From Roseitalea sp. (lineage in GTDB: Bacteria > Pseudomonadota > Alphaproteobacteria > Rhizobiales > Rhizobiaceae), in NCBI GenBank assembly GCA_017642895.1, contig JAEPON010000006.1, positions 1 through 64,000 of the forward strand: a stretch of 64,000 nucleotides of DNA. Direction: 5' to 3'. The notes beneath the pieces were generated by a model. The model did not search any database and was not told the origin of the DNA. It was given only the letters and a program-made list of their open reading frames with translations. Below, piece after piece: positions 56,443-64,000 of this stretch. The translations under genes were made by a program, and so were the position numbers. The stretch's first letter is position 1. Every line of letters starts with the position of its first letter.

Positions 56443-56921
56443 GGTCGGCTCTTGGCGTTGCACATCAGCGCGTGGCCTACCCCGCCACACAGTGCCAAAC
56501 AAGCACAAAGCCTGATCAGGCCGCCGCCAACAGGTTGGGGACAATCCCCATGGGCAAACACGATTGACGGCGGTTTTGGTTCACACGCAGTGCGCGGTGC
56601 CGCCGATCGGTCAACATGGTCACAGCGCATATCGGTGCGAGCGCACGAATGGTGGATGAAGATATGTCAGTTTGTCCACCAGCAATTCATATCCCCGGTC
56701 CAGCGATCATATCCTTAAACATTTGAATTATTTGGATTTTCTTCATTTTAAACAATGAGCAATCTCTTCACACCCGGACAGTTGTCGCTCTGGCATTGTG
56801 AATGGCCGGTGGAAAAACGCCGTTGAAAGATTCGTACCCGCAACCCACAGACTCATAGAAAAATCAAAAAACCTTCGTTAGACATCTCATTCTTAAAAGG
56901 GCTGTGAAAGGAGTGCGTTGC
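56443..56921. other. oriC: Predicted chromosomal replication origin (oriC) between maf and hemE
   Basis: A 479-bp intergenic region with no protein gene. It holds an AT-rich island at about 56708-56770 in otherwise GC-rich DNA, and DnaA-box-like 9-mers, each two mismatches from TTATCCACA: TCATCCACC (minus, 56651-56659), TTGTCCACC (plus, 56672-56680) and TTTTCCACC (minus, 56808-56816). Two GANTC sites lie at 56829-56833 and 56850-56854. TGGGGA-CAA-TCCCCA at 56536-56550 is an inverted repeat. The hemE-adjacent origin is known in Caulobacter and in rhizobia. Genes diverge from this point. No perfect CtrA site (TTAA-N7-TTAA) was found. Confidence 0.72.
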
Positions 56922-57947
56922 ATGAGCCAGCGGACGATACTGGAAGTCATGCAGGGCGCGACCGTCACGCCTCCGCCAATCTGGGTCATGCGGCAGGCAG
57001 GGCGTTATTTGCCCGAATACCGACAGACGCGGGCAAGAGCGAAGAACTTTCTCGATTTCTGCTACACACCGGATCTGGCGGTGGAAGCAACGCTGCAGCC
57101 GATCCGCCGCTATGGCTTTGATGCCGCGATCCTTTTTTCCGACATTCTCGTCATTCCCGACGCGCTGGATCGCGACGTGTCGTTTGTCCAGGGAGAAGGG
57201 CCGCGGATGCGGCCGCTGGACGGCAATGACATCGAAACGCTCGATTCGAGCCGGGTTCTCCATCATCTGGCACCGGTTTTCGAAACAGTGCGGCGGTTAC
57301 GGGTAGAACTGCCGGACGAAACAACGCTTTTGGGCTTTTGCGGCGCGCCCTGGACTGTTGCGACCTACATGATTGCCGGGCATGGAACGCCGGACCAGGC
57401 GCCGTCCCGCCTGATGCTTTATCGAGAGCCGAAACGGCTGGAGAAGCTGCTCGATATTCTCGCCGAGGCATCGGCGCGCTATCTGATTGCGCAGATCGAT
57501 GCCGGGGCGGATGCGGTCAAGATCTTCGACAGTTGGGCCGGCGTTCTGGATCGCGAGGCATTCGAGCGCTGTTCGGTGACGCCGGTGCGGAAGATCATCG
57601 AAACGGTGAAGCGGGAGCGGCCGGGCACACCGGTGATTGCATTTCCGAAGGGCGCCGGCTGGCAATATCGCGACTATCGCCAAAAGACGGGCGCGGACAT
57701 GATCGCGCTTGACTGGACTGTTCCGCTCGATGTGGCTACCGAACTGCAAAAGGACGGACCCGTTCAGGGCAATCTGGACCCGCTTCGGGTCGTCGCCGGC
57801 AAGGCGGCGATCAAGGAGGGCGTTGGCCGTATTCTTGATGCGCTGGCAGGCGGGCCGTTCGTCTTCAATCTGGGACACGGGATCACGCCACAGGCCGACC
57901 CGGACGATATGGCCTATCTGGTCGACTGCGTGCGCGGCAAGGCCTGA
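56922..57947 (+). CDS. hemE: Uroporphyrinogen decarboxylase
   Basis: Decarboxylates uroporphyrinogen III to coproporphyrinogen III in haem synthesis (and also toward chlorophylls). The 341-residue protein has the signature [18 protein letters not shown] at residues about 22-39 and [14 protein letters not shown] later. The start is the ATG at 56922 with AAAGGAG at 56907-56913. Regions 1-60 upstream of the start include the predicted origin. hemJ follows 5 bp downstream. Confidence 0.97.
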   Translation: MSQRTILEVMQGATVTPPPIWVMRQAGRYLPEYRQTRARAKNFLDFCYTPDLAVEATLQPIRRYGFDAAILFSDILVIPDALDRDVSFVQGEGPRMRPLDGNDIETLDSSRVLHHLAPVFETVRRLRVELPDETTLLGFCGAPWTVATYMIAGHGTPDQAPSRLMLYREPKRLEKLLDILAEASARYLIAQIDAGADAVKIFDSWAGVLDREAFERCSVTPVRKIIETVKRERPGTPVIAFPKGAGWQYRDYRQKTGADMIALDWTVPLDVATELQKDGPVQGNLDPLRVVAGKAAIKEGVGRILDALAGGPFVFNLGHGITPQADPDDMAYLVDCVRGKA

Positions 57948-57952
57948 CGGCC

Positions 57953-58513
57953 ATGACGGAGCCGGACCGGGAGATATCGGAGGCGGAGATATCGGAGGCC
58001 AAGGGGCGAAAAGCTGCCATGCGCGCGGTGATGGCGCTGGCCGTTTTCCTCGGCCTGGCTGCGTTCGTTTTCCTTTTGTCGCCATCGGCTCGCTATGACT
58101 GGGCGAAGGCGGTTCACGTCATTGCGGTGATCTCCTGGATGGCGGGCATGCTCTATCTGCCGCGGCTGTTCGTCTATCATTGCGATGCCGAACCGGGTTC
58201 GGTGCAGGCCGAGACCTTTGTCGTCATGGAACGCCGGCTTTTGAAGGTGATCATGACGCCCGCCATGATTGTGTCCTGGGTTGTCGGCCTTTGGCTGGCC
58301 TGGACGGCAGGTTACTTTGCCGAGATCTGGTTCCTCGGCAAGCTGGTCGCGGTCCTGATCATGTCCTGGGCGCATGGCTATCTGGCAAAGTCCGCCCGCC
58401 TGTTTGCAGAAGGCCGCAACGACAAGCCGGCGCGGCATTGGCGGATCATCAACGAGGTGCCGACGATCGCGATGATCGCGGCCGTGGTTCTTGTCATCGT
58501 CAAGCCGTTCTAG
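57953..58513 (+). CDS. hemJ: Protoporphyrinogen oxidase HemJ
   Basis: A 186-residue membrane enzyme that oxidises protoporphyrinogen IX to protoporphyrin IX in bacteria lacking HemG/HemY. It has several hydrophobic helices and the HemJ pattern: KAVHVIAVISWMAGMLYLPRLFVYH and WLAWTAGYFAEIWFLGKL, RRLLKVIMTP. The N-terminal 20 residues include EISEAEISEA, made by a perfect 15-bp tandem repeat (57970-57999). It lies 5 bp behind hemE, so both haem enzymes are likely co-transcribed; rho follows 152 bp downstream. Confidence 0.93.
   Translation: MTEPDREISEAEISEAKGRKAAMRAVMALAVFLGLAAFVFLLSPSARYDWAKAVHVIAVISWMAGMLYLPRLFVYHCDAEPGSVQAETFVVMERRLLKVIMTPAMIVSWVVGLWLAWTAGYFAEIWFLGKLVAVLIMSWAHGYLAKSARLFAEGRNDKPARHWRIINEVPTIAMIAAVVLVIVKPF
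57970..57999 (+). repeat. Perfect 15-bp tandem repeat in hemJ
   Basis: GGAGATATCGGAGGC occurs twice in direct succession (57970-57984 and 57985-57999) and encodes EISEA twice near the HemJ N-terminus, outside the conserved membrane part. It keeps the reading frame and looks like a recent slippage duplication. Confidence 0.9.
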
Positions 58514-58665
58514 AACCGTCCGCTTCTCGGCGTGCTGCCGCGAATTGTCTTGCCGGTGCGGCTTGAAATCGCCATGATGACAGCGTATGTGGCGGCCAGC
58601 TTCCGGCGCCCGTCTTCCTTCCCTCTGCGCCGGGCTTTTCCCTTTATGTCCGCATTGGTTCAACC

Positions 58666-59931
58666 ATGGAACAAATGAAGCTACACGATTTGCAGCAGAA
58701 GTCTGCGCCCGAACTGGTGGAGTTCGCCGAAAGCCTCGAAGTCGAAAATGCCAGCGTCTTGCGCAAGCAAGAGCTGATGTTTGCAATTTTGAAGCGGCTG
58801 GCCGCCGATGATGTCGAGATCATCGGCGAGGGTGTGGTCGAAGTGCTGCAGGACGGGTTCGGTTTCTTGCGGTCGGCCAGCGCCAACTATCTGCCCGGGC
58901 CCGACGATATCTATATCTCGCCTTCGCAAATCCGGCGTTTTTCGCTGAAGACCGGTGACACGGTGCAGGGCACGATCCGCGCGCCGAAGGATGGCGAGCG
59001 CTATTTTGCGCTTCTGAAGGTCAACACGATCAATTTCGAAGATCCCGAGAAGATCCGGCACAAGAGCCATTTCGACAATCTGACGCCGCTCTATCCCGAC
59101 AGCCGCATCAATATGGAGATCGAGAACGCCGAGACGAAGGATTTGTCGGCCCGGGTGATCGATCTCGTCGCCCCGCTCGGCAAGGGTCAACGCGGGCTGA
59201 TCGTCGCGCCGCCGCGCACCGGTAAGACGGTGCTGTTGCAAAACATCGCCCATTCGATCACCGCCAACCATCCGGAATGTTATTTGATCGTGCTGTTGAT
59301 CGATGAGCGGCCCGAGGAGGTCACCGACATGCAGCGCTCGGTCAAGGGCGAGGTCGTGTCATCGACGTTCGATGAGCCGGCGACACGGCATGTGCAAGTC
59401 GCCGAGATGGTGATCGAAAAGGCAAAGCGTTTGGTCGAACACGGGCGCGACGTGGTCATCCTGCTTGATTCGATCACCCGTCTTGGTCGGGCCTACAACA
59501 CGGTCGTCCCGTCCAGCGGCAAGGTGCTCACTGGCGGCGTCGATGCCAACGCGCTGCAACGGCCCAAGCGCTTCTTCGGCGCCGCGCGCAATATCGAGGA
59601 AGGCGGTTCGCTGACCATCATCGCGACCGCCCTGATCGACACGGGCAGCCGGATGGACGAAGTGATCTTCGAAGAGTTCAAGGGCACGGGCAACTCGGAA
59701 ATCGTGCTTGACCGGAAGGTTGCCGACAAGCGTATCTTCCCCTCGATGGATATTCTCAAGTCCGGTACGCGCAAGGAAGACCTTCTGGTGCCGCGCTCCG
59801 ATCTTCAGAAGATTTTCGTCTTGCGGCGTATCCTGTCGCCGATGGGGACGACCGATGCCATCGAGTTCCTGATCGACAAGCTGCGCCAGACCAAGAACAA
59901 TGGCGAATTCTTCGATTCGATGAACGCTTGA
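58666..59931 (+). CDS. rho: Transcription termination factor Rho
   Basis: Hexameric RNA helicase that ends transcription. The 421-residue protein has an N-terminal Rho_N helix bundle ([19 protein letters not shown]), a cold-shock-like RNA-binding domain ([20 protein letters not shown]), and the ATPase: [19 protein letters not shown] (Walker A near residue 185), [13 protein letters not shown] and [16 protein letters not shown]. The start is the ATG at 58666. Next to hemJ and mnmE, as in other alphaproteobacteria near the origin. Confidence 0.98.
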   Translation: MEQMKLHDLQQKSAPELVEFAESLEVENASVLRKQELMFAILKRLAADDVEIIGEGVVEVLQDGFGFLRSASANYLPGPDDIYISPSQIRRFSLKTGDTVQGTIRAPKDGERYFALLKVNTINFEDPEKIRHKSHFDNLTPLYPDSRINMEIENAETKDLSARVIDLVAPLGKGQRGLIVAPPRTGKTVLLQNIAHSITANHPECYLIVLLIDERPEEVTDMQRSVKGEVVSSTFDEPATRHVQVAEMVIEKAKRLVEHGRDVVILLDSITRLGRAYNTVVPSSGKVLTGGVDANALQRPKRFFGAARNIEEGGSLTIIATALIDTGSRMDEVIFEEFKGTGNSEIVLDRKVADKRIFPSMDILKSGTRKEDLLVPRSDLQKIFVLRRILSPMGTTDAIEFLIDKLRQTKNNGEFFDSMNA

Positions 59932-60038
59932 TCGATTCGGCATCGAAACGTCACATTGTCGGGCCGGCCGGCAAAATTTCGATTCAGATGTGAAACGAAT
60001 CGGATGTTTGCTGGGGTTTATCGTCGTGCGGGGTCCGG

Positions 60039-61349
60039 ATGTCGGATACCATCATCGCGCTGTCCAGCGGCGCACTGCCGTCCGGAATTGCCGTCGTACG
60101 AGCGTCTGGCCCGGCATCGTCTGATATTGTGTCCGGTTTTTGCCGTGATCTCCCGCCGCCGCGCGAAATGGCGTTGCGGGTTTTTCGCGATCCGTCAGGT
60201 CAGGAGATCGATCGAGGTTACGTGCTTTGGCTGCCCGGTCCGGAAACGTTCACCGGGGAGGATTGCGTCGAATTTCATTTGCATGGAAGCCGCGCCGTGG
60301 TCGATCGGGTTCTGGACGTGGCGACACGCTTGGCCGGTGTTCGGCTCGCGGAAGCCGGTGAATTTGCCCATCGCGCCTTTTCCAATGGCAAGCTTGATCT
60401 GGTAGAGGCCGAAGCGCTCGGCGATCTGATTGCCTCGGAAACCGAGGCCCAACGCCGCTTTGCCGTGGAACTGGCTGGCGGTGCCCAGTCGGCACTCTAC
60501 GAGAATTGGCGACAAAGGCTGCTTCATGCCCGGTCGATGATCGAGGCCGAGATCGATTTTGCCGACGAGGACGACGTTCCAGGCTCGGTGTCCGAACACG
60601 TTTGGTCGGATATGCGGACGCTCGGGCATGAACTGGCGCGGCACATGGGCGCAGAGCGGCGTGGCCGTATCATGCGGTCGGGATTGCAGGTGGCTATCGT
60701 CGGTGCGCCCAATGCCGGCAAATCGACCTTGCTCAACGCGTTGGCCGGCAGTGACCGTGCGATCGTTTCGCCGGAGCCGGGCACAACGCGCGACATTGTG
60801 GAGGCGCGTCTGGACCTAGGCGGCTATCTGGTGGTGCTGGCCGACACGGCCGGGTTGCGCTCTGGTGCAGGGGCTATTGAAAGCGAAGGCATCCGTCGGG
60901 CCATGCAACGCGCTTCGGAAGCCGATCTGGTGCTTCACCTGTCTGAAACCGGTAATTTTGAGGCGTTCGGCTTTTCGGAGGATCTGACGGTTTGGGCGGT
61001 TCGATCGAAGATCGACCTGTCGGTGGATGGCGATATGCCTGTCGAGGAATTCGATCACATGATCAGCGCGGTGTCCGGGGAAGGACTTGGCGCTTTGCTT
61101 GCAGCCTTGGAGGACTATGCGGGTGATTGGACGTGTGGCGCCGATCTTGCACCGGGGCGGGCGCGGCATCTGGAACATCTGGCTGCGTGCAAGACGCACC
61201 TTATCGATTCGATGTCGGAACAATTGGCTCTGGAGTTGAGGGCCGAGCATTTGCGGCTGGCGGGCGAATCGCTGGCACGCATCACCGGGCGGATCGATGT
61301 CGAAGACATGCTGGGCGCGATCTTTTCGCAATTCTGCATCGGCAAATGA
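60039..61349 (+). CDS. mnmE: tRNA modification GTPase MnmE
   Basis: With MnmG it makes the cmnm5U34 family of tRNA wobble modifications. The 436-residue protein has an N-terminal tetrahydrofolate-binding domain (DTIIALSSGALPSGIAVVR), a helical domain split by a G domain at about 217-360 (VGAPNAGKSTLLNALAGSDRA, SPEPGTTRD, LADTAGLR), and the C-terminal CIGK with its catalytic Cys. The stop TGA is inside a parS site. The start is the ATG at 60039. Confidence 0.96.
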   Translation: MSDTIIALSSGALPSGIAVVRASGPASSDIVSGFCRDLPPPREMALRVFRDPSGQEIDRGYVLWLPGPETFTGEDCVEFHLHGSRAVVDRVLDVATRLAGVRLAEAGEFAHRAFSNGKLDLVEAEALGDLIASETEAQRRFAVELAGGAQSALYENWRQRLLHARSMIEAEIDFADEDDVPGSVSEHVWSDMRTLGHELARHMGAERRGRIMRSGLQVAIVGAPNAGKSTLLNALAGSDRAIVSPEPGTTRDIVEARLDLGGYLVVLADTAGLRSGAGAIESEGIRRAMQRASEADLVLHLSETGNFEAFGFSEDLTVWAVRSKIDLSVDGDMPVEEFDHMISAVSGEGLGALLAALEDYAGDWTCGADLAPGRARHLEHLAACKTHLIDSMSEQLALELRAEHLRLAGESLARITGRIDVEDMLGAIFSQFCIGK

Positions 61350-61362
61350 TTCACGTGAAACA
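61347..61362. promoter_or_regulatory. parS: parS-like site (one mismatch) over the mnmE stop
   Basis: TGATTCACGTGAAACA differs from the ParB consensus TGTTTCACGTGAAACA only at position 3. Its first three bases are the mnmE stop codon. It lies 29 bp from a perfect copy. Confidence 0.75.
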
Positions 61363-61390
61363 TGCCCGCGGTGACGATCTGCGACGGACC

Positions 61391-61406
61391 TGTTTCACGT
61401 GAAACA
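61391..61406. promoter_or_regulatory. parS: Perfect parS centromere site
   Basis: TGTTTCACGTGAAACA is the exact 16-bp palindromic consensus bound by chromosomal ParB. It lies between mnmE and mnmG, about 4.5 kb from the predicted oriC, a typical distance. Confidence 0.95.
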
Positions 61407-61486
61407 GGGCGTGTCTTGACCTTGCCGGTCAATCGCGGCATGTGCGACTGACAACATCCTTGACAGTTCTGCTTGGAGGCAGGCCG

Positions 61487-63352
61487 ATGTGCACGGCCTA
61501 TGATGTCATCATTGTTGGCGGCGGCCATGCCGGCGTCGAGGCCGCACGGGCCAGTGCCGCGGTCGGAGCGTCGACGGCGCTCGTTACGCATAGTTTCGAT
61601 ACGATCGGCGTCATGTCGTGCAATCCCGCCATTGGCGGGTTGGGCAAAGGGCATCTGGTACGCGAGATCGACGCGCTGGACGGACTGATGGGCCGGGTGG
61701 CCGATGCTGCCGGTATTCAGTTCCGGCTTTTGAACCGGCGCAAGGGCCCGGCCGTTCGCGGCCCCCGATCGCAAGCGGATCGAGCATTGTACCGGACAGC
61801 GATGCAGGACGAGATCCGCGCCATTTCCAATCTCGACGTGATCGAGGGCGAAGTCGCTGCGTTGCGCATGCCGGCTCCCGACCGGGTGGAGGGCGTGGTG
61901 CTGGGCGATGGCCGGGAGATCGTCGCCGCATCGGTCGTGCTCACGACCGGCACGTTCCTGCGTGGTGTCATCCACATCGGCGATCGGACGGTTGCGGCAG
62001 GGCGCATTGGCGAAGCGCCCAGCAATGCGCTGTCCGGCCAATTGCAGGCGATGAACCTGCCGCTGGGGCGACTGAAGACAGGTACGCCGCCGCGTCTCGA
62101 CGGACGGACCATCGCCTGGTCGCAACTTGAGATGCAGAAGGCCGATGACGATCCAGTTCCGTTCTCGACGATGACGGAGCGGATCGCCAACCGGCAGATC
62201 GAATGCGGCATCACGCGGACGACCGCTGAAACGCACACCGTCATTCGCGACAATATCGGGCGGTCGGCGATGTATTCGGGCAAGATCGAGGGGACGGGCC
62301 CGCGCTACTGCCCTTCCATCGAAGACAAGATCGTCAGGTTCGGAGACCGGGACGGGCACCAGGTCTTTCTGGAGCCCGAGGGCCTGGACGATCATACGGT
62401 TTACCCGAACGGCATTTCCACATCACTGCCCGAAGATGTTCAGGCGGCGTTTCTGAAGACGATTCCGGGGCTCGAGCAGGCTGCAATCCTCCAGCCGGGT
62501 TATGCGATCGAATATGATCATGTCGATCCTCGCGCGCTGGATGCGAGCCTTGCCCTGCGCGACGTGTCAGGGTTCTATCTCGCCGGTCAGATCAATGGCA
62601 CGACGGGCTATGAGGAGGCGGCGGCGCAAGGTCTGGTCGCCGGTCTCAATGCGGCGCGCTTTGCCGGCCGTCTGGACCCGGTGCGGTTCAGCCGGACCAA
62701 CAGCTATGTCGGGGTCATGCTGGACGATCTGACATCGCGTGGTGTGTCCGAACCCTATCGCATGTTCACGTCGCGCGCCGAATACCGCCTGTCTTTGCGG
62801 ATCGACAATGCGGACATGCGGATGACACCCTTGGCCATGGAATACGGATTGGCGTCCACACAAAGGCGCCGCCATTACGAGACGATCAAGATCGCACTGG
62901 ATGAGGCGCGGGATTTGAGCGGTTCGCTGACGCTAACACCACAGCAAGCGAACCGATTCGGTCTCGAAATCAATCATGACGGCGTGCGGCGGTCGGCCTA
63001 TGATCTGATGGCTTACCCGGACATCACATTTGATCGTCTGGTTCCGATCTGGCCGGAGCTTGGCGAAGTGGCTCGATCGACAGCAGGCCGGTTGGAGATC
63101 GAAGCGCAATATGCCGTCTATATGAAACGGCAAGCGTCGGACATTGCCGCCGTGCGTCGCGACGAAGCGCTGGCCTTGCCGGTTGACATGGCTTTTGACC
63201 GTATTGCCGGCCTGTCGAACGAGCTCAAGCAGAAGCTCGTCGCGCGTCGTCCGTCATCGATTGCCGAAGCACAACGGATCGACGGGATGACGCCGGCGGC
63301 GCTGGCGTTGTTGATTGCCCATATCCGGAAGTATGACAGCGAAGCGGCATGA
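61487..63352 (+). CDS. mnmG: tRNA uridine-5-carboxymethylaminomethyl(34) synthesis enzyme MnmG
   Basis: FAD enzyme that forms the wobble-uridine modification with MnmE. It has 621 residues: N-terminal FAD site [41 protein letters not shown], and the NAD-binding region; [18 protein letters not shown] is replaced here by [31 protein letters not shown] and [19 protein letters not shown] are signature motifs. The start is the ATG at 61487, preceded by GGAGG at 61474-61478; a longer in-frame reading is not supported. Stop overlaps rsmG (ATGA). Confidence 0.97.
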   Translation: MCTAYDVIIVGGGHAGVEAARASAAVGASTALVTHSFDTIGVMSCNPAIGGLGKGHLVREIDALDGLMGRVADAAGIQFRLLNRRKGPAVRGPRSQADRALYRTAMQDEIRAISNLDVIEGEVAALRMPAPDRVEGVVLGDGREIVAASVVLTTGTFLRGVIHIGDRTVAAGRIGEAPSNALSGQLQAMNLPLGRLKTGTPPRLDGRTIAWSQLEMQKADDDPVPFSTMTERIANRQIECGITRTTAETHTVIRDNIGRSAMYSGKIEGTGPRYCPSIEDKIVRFGDRDGHQVFLEPEGLDDHTVYPNGISTSLPEDVQAAFLKTIPGLEQAAILQPGYAIEYDHVDPRALDASLALRDVSGFYLAGQINGTTGYEEAAAQGLVAGLNAARFAGRLDPVRFSRTNSYVGVMLDDLTSRGVSEPYRMFTSRAEYRLSLRIDNADMRMTPLAMEYGLASTQRRRHYETIKIALDEARDLSGSLTLTPQQANRFGLEINHDGVRRSAYDLMAYPDITFDRLVPIWPELGEVARSTAGRLEIEAQYAVYMKRQASDIAAVRRDEALALPVDMAFDRIAGLSNELKQKLVARRPSSIAEAQRIDGMTPAALALLIAHIRKYDSEAA

Positions 63353-64000
63353 ACGATCTTGGCCCGGCGCGCGCTGCGCTGTCTTTCGATCGGGATGGCA
63401 GCAATGTTTCACGTGAAACGCTGAGGCGCATGGCGCAATTTGCCGACCTGTTCGATGCCTGGTCGAAGCGGATCAATCTCGTCGCATCATCGACAGGCGA
63501 TGATTTCTGGACCCGGCACGTGGCTGACAGCGCGCAACTCCTGCGGCTGAAACCTGATGCCCGCCATTGGGCCGACCTGGGATCCGGCGGCGGGTTCCCG
63601 GGTATGGTGATCGCCATCCTGCTGTCGGAGACCGAAGGCGCGCATGTCGACCTGATCGAAAGCAACCGCAAGAAGGCGGCGTTCCTCCAGACGGTTCGCG
63701 CCGCATGTGCACCCTGCGCCAGCGTCCATCCCGCCCGCATCGAGGACGCCGTTTTGCGTCTTGAAGCGCCCCAGGTCGTTACCGCGCGCGCGCTCGCGCC
63801 GCTCGACGATCTTCTGTCCCTGGTGACACCGTGGCTCGCAGCGGGCACGACCTGTCTGTTCCACAAAGGCCGTGGATATGCCGATGAAGTCGCCGATAGC
63901 CGTGCACATTGGCATTTCGATCTGATAGTACATGAGAGTGTTGCCGCCCCGGACTCGGTCATCCTGGAGATCAGTGATGTCCGCCGGGCGCCCAATTCAC
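63349..64000 (+). CDS. rsmG: 16S rRNA (guanine527-N7)-methyltransferase, cut by the window edge
   Basis: SAM-dependent methyltransferase (GidB). About 217 codons are present and the frame is still open at the window end, although the family is usually about 205-215 residues. It has [15 protein letters not shown] near the N-terminus, the SAM-binding [18 protein letters not shown], and RNA-binding [13 protein letters not shown]. The start is the ATG at 63349, overlapping the mnmG stop (ATGA). A parS-like site lies within its codons 19-24, as often seen at this locus. Confidence 0.95.
   Translation, partial: MNDLGPARAALSFDRDGSNVSRETLRRMAQFADLFDAWSKRINLVASSTGDDFWTRHVADSAQLLRLKPDARHWADLGSGGGFPGMVIAILLSETEGAHVDLIESNRKKAAFLQTVRAACAPCASVHPARIEDAVLRLEAPQVVTARALAPLDDLLSLVTPWLAAGTTCLFHKGRGYADEVADSRAHWHFDLIVHESVAAPDSVILEISDVRRAPNS
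63405..63420. promoter_or_regulatory. parS: parS-like site (one mismatch) inside rsmG
   Basis: TGTTTCACGTGAAACG matches the ParB consensus except for the last base. It falls in the rsmG reading frame and encodes the NVSRET segment, a well-known position of parS near the 5' end of rsmG in alphaproteobacteria. Confidence 0.85.

Noticed and set aside
56700..56900. CtrA binding sites in the origin region
   Set aside because: TTAA occurs at 56715, 56748 and 56893, but none has a second TTAA at the N7 spacing, so no site is claimed.

Overview
The window reads as high-GC chromosomal DNA of an alphaproteobacterium, most likely order Hyphomicrobiales (Rhizobiales). The signs are the block maf / hemE-hemJ-rho-mnmE-mnmG-rsmG with perfect and near-perfect parS sites, the operon hisB-DUF2628-hisH-hisA-hisF-hisE, a Tim44/TimA-MltA-Smr-XRE cluster, a Usg protein next to gyrB, and a divergent LysR/DUF1127 pair. 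No rRNA, insertion sequence, prophage or CRISPR array is visible. The right third appears to be the origin-proximal part of the chromosome: the 479-bp gap between maf and hemE (56443-56921) holds an AT-rich island and DnaA-box-like 9-mers, and genes diverge from it.

Layout. Positions 1-331 hold tRNA-Ser-like fragments in inverted orientation and no protein gene. From 332 to 7.0 kb lie a small membrane protein, an orphan BMP-family binding protein closed by an intrinsic terminator, a nitrilase-superfamily hydrolase, an unexpected bciA-like divinyl-chlorophyllide reductase, the DUF1127/LysR pair, and a cyclic-nucleotide-binding thioredoxin-reductase-like flavoprotein lacking the redox CxxC. From 7.1 to 20.9 kb lie polA, two envelope proteins (YcbB-type L,D-transpeptidase, RlpA), an SDR/queG pair, GST, a PfkB kinase/Gfo-Idh pair, an SDR, and a TetR gene divergent from DUF1772-DUF6544-K+ channel genes across a nested perfect dyad. 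From 20.9 to 32 kb lies accessory metabolism: glcB, HyuA-type protein, P450, GST, aldo/keto reductase, AlkD-like protein, thioesterase, VOC protein and a uridine-kinase-like ATPase.

From 32 to 41.5 kb come gyrB with a plausible promoter, a zinc-ribbon miniprotein, a radical SAM protein, cydAB (cyanide-insensitive type), alkB and coaA; alkB and coaA converge on a 13-bp perfect inverted repeat whose arms contain both stop codons. From 41.6 to 49.4 kb the histidine operon (minus strand) diverges from hslV-GNAT-GNAT-membrane protein-hslU, which is coupled by short overlaps. From 49.4 to 56.4 kb lie XRE, Smr, MltA, TimA, FxsA, SecB, DnaQ, CoaE, AroE and Maf.

From 56.4 kb to the end: predicted oriC, hemE and hemJ (haem synthesis), rho, mnmE and mnmG (tRNA wobble-uridine modification) and rsmG (running off the right edge), with three parS sites at 61347, 61391 and 63405. 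parA and parB are expected just beyond the right end, but this is inferred from conserved order and not seen.
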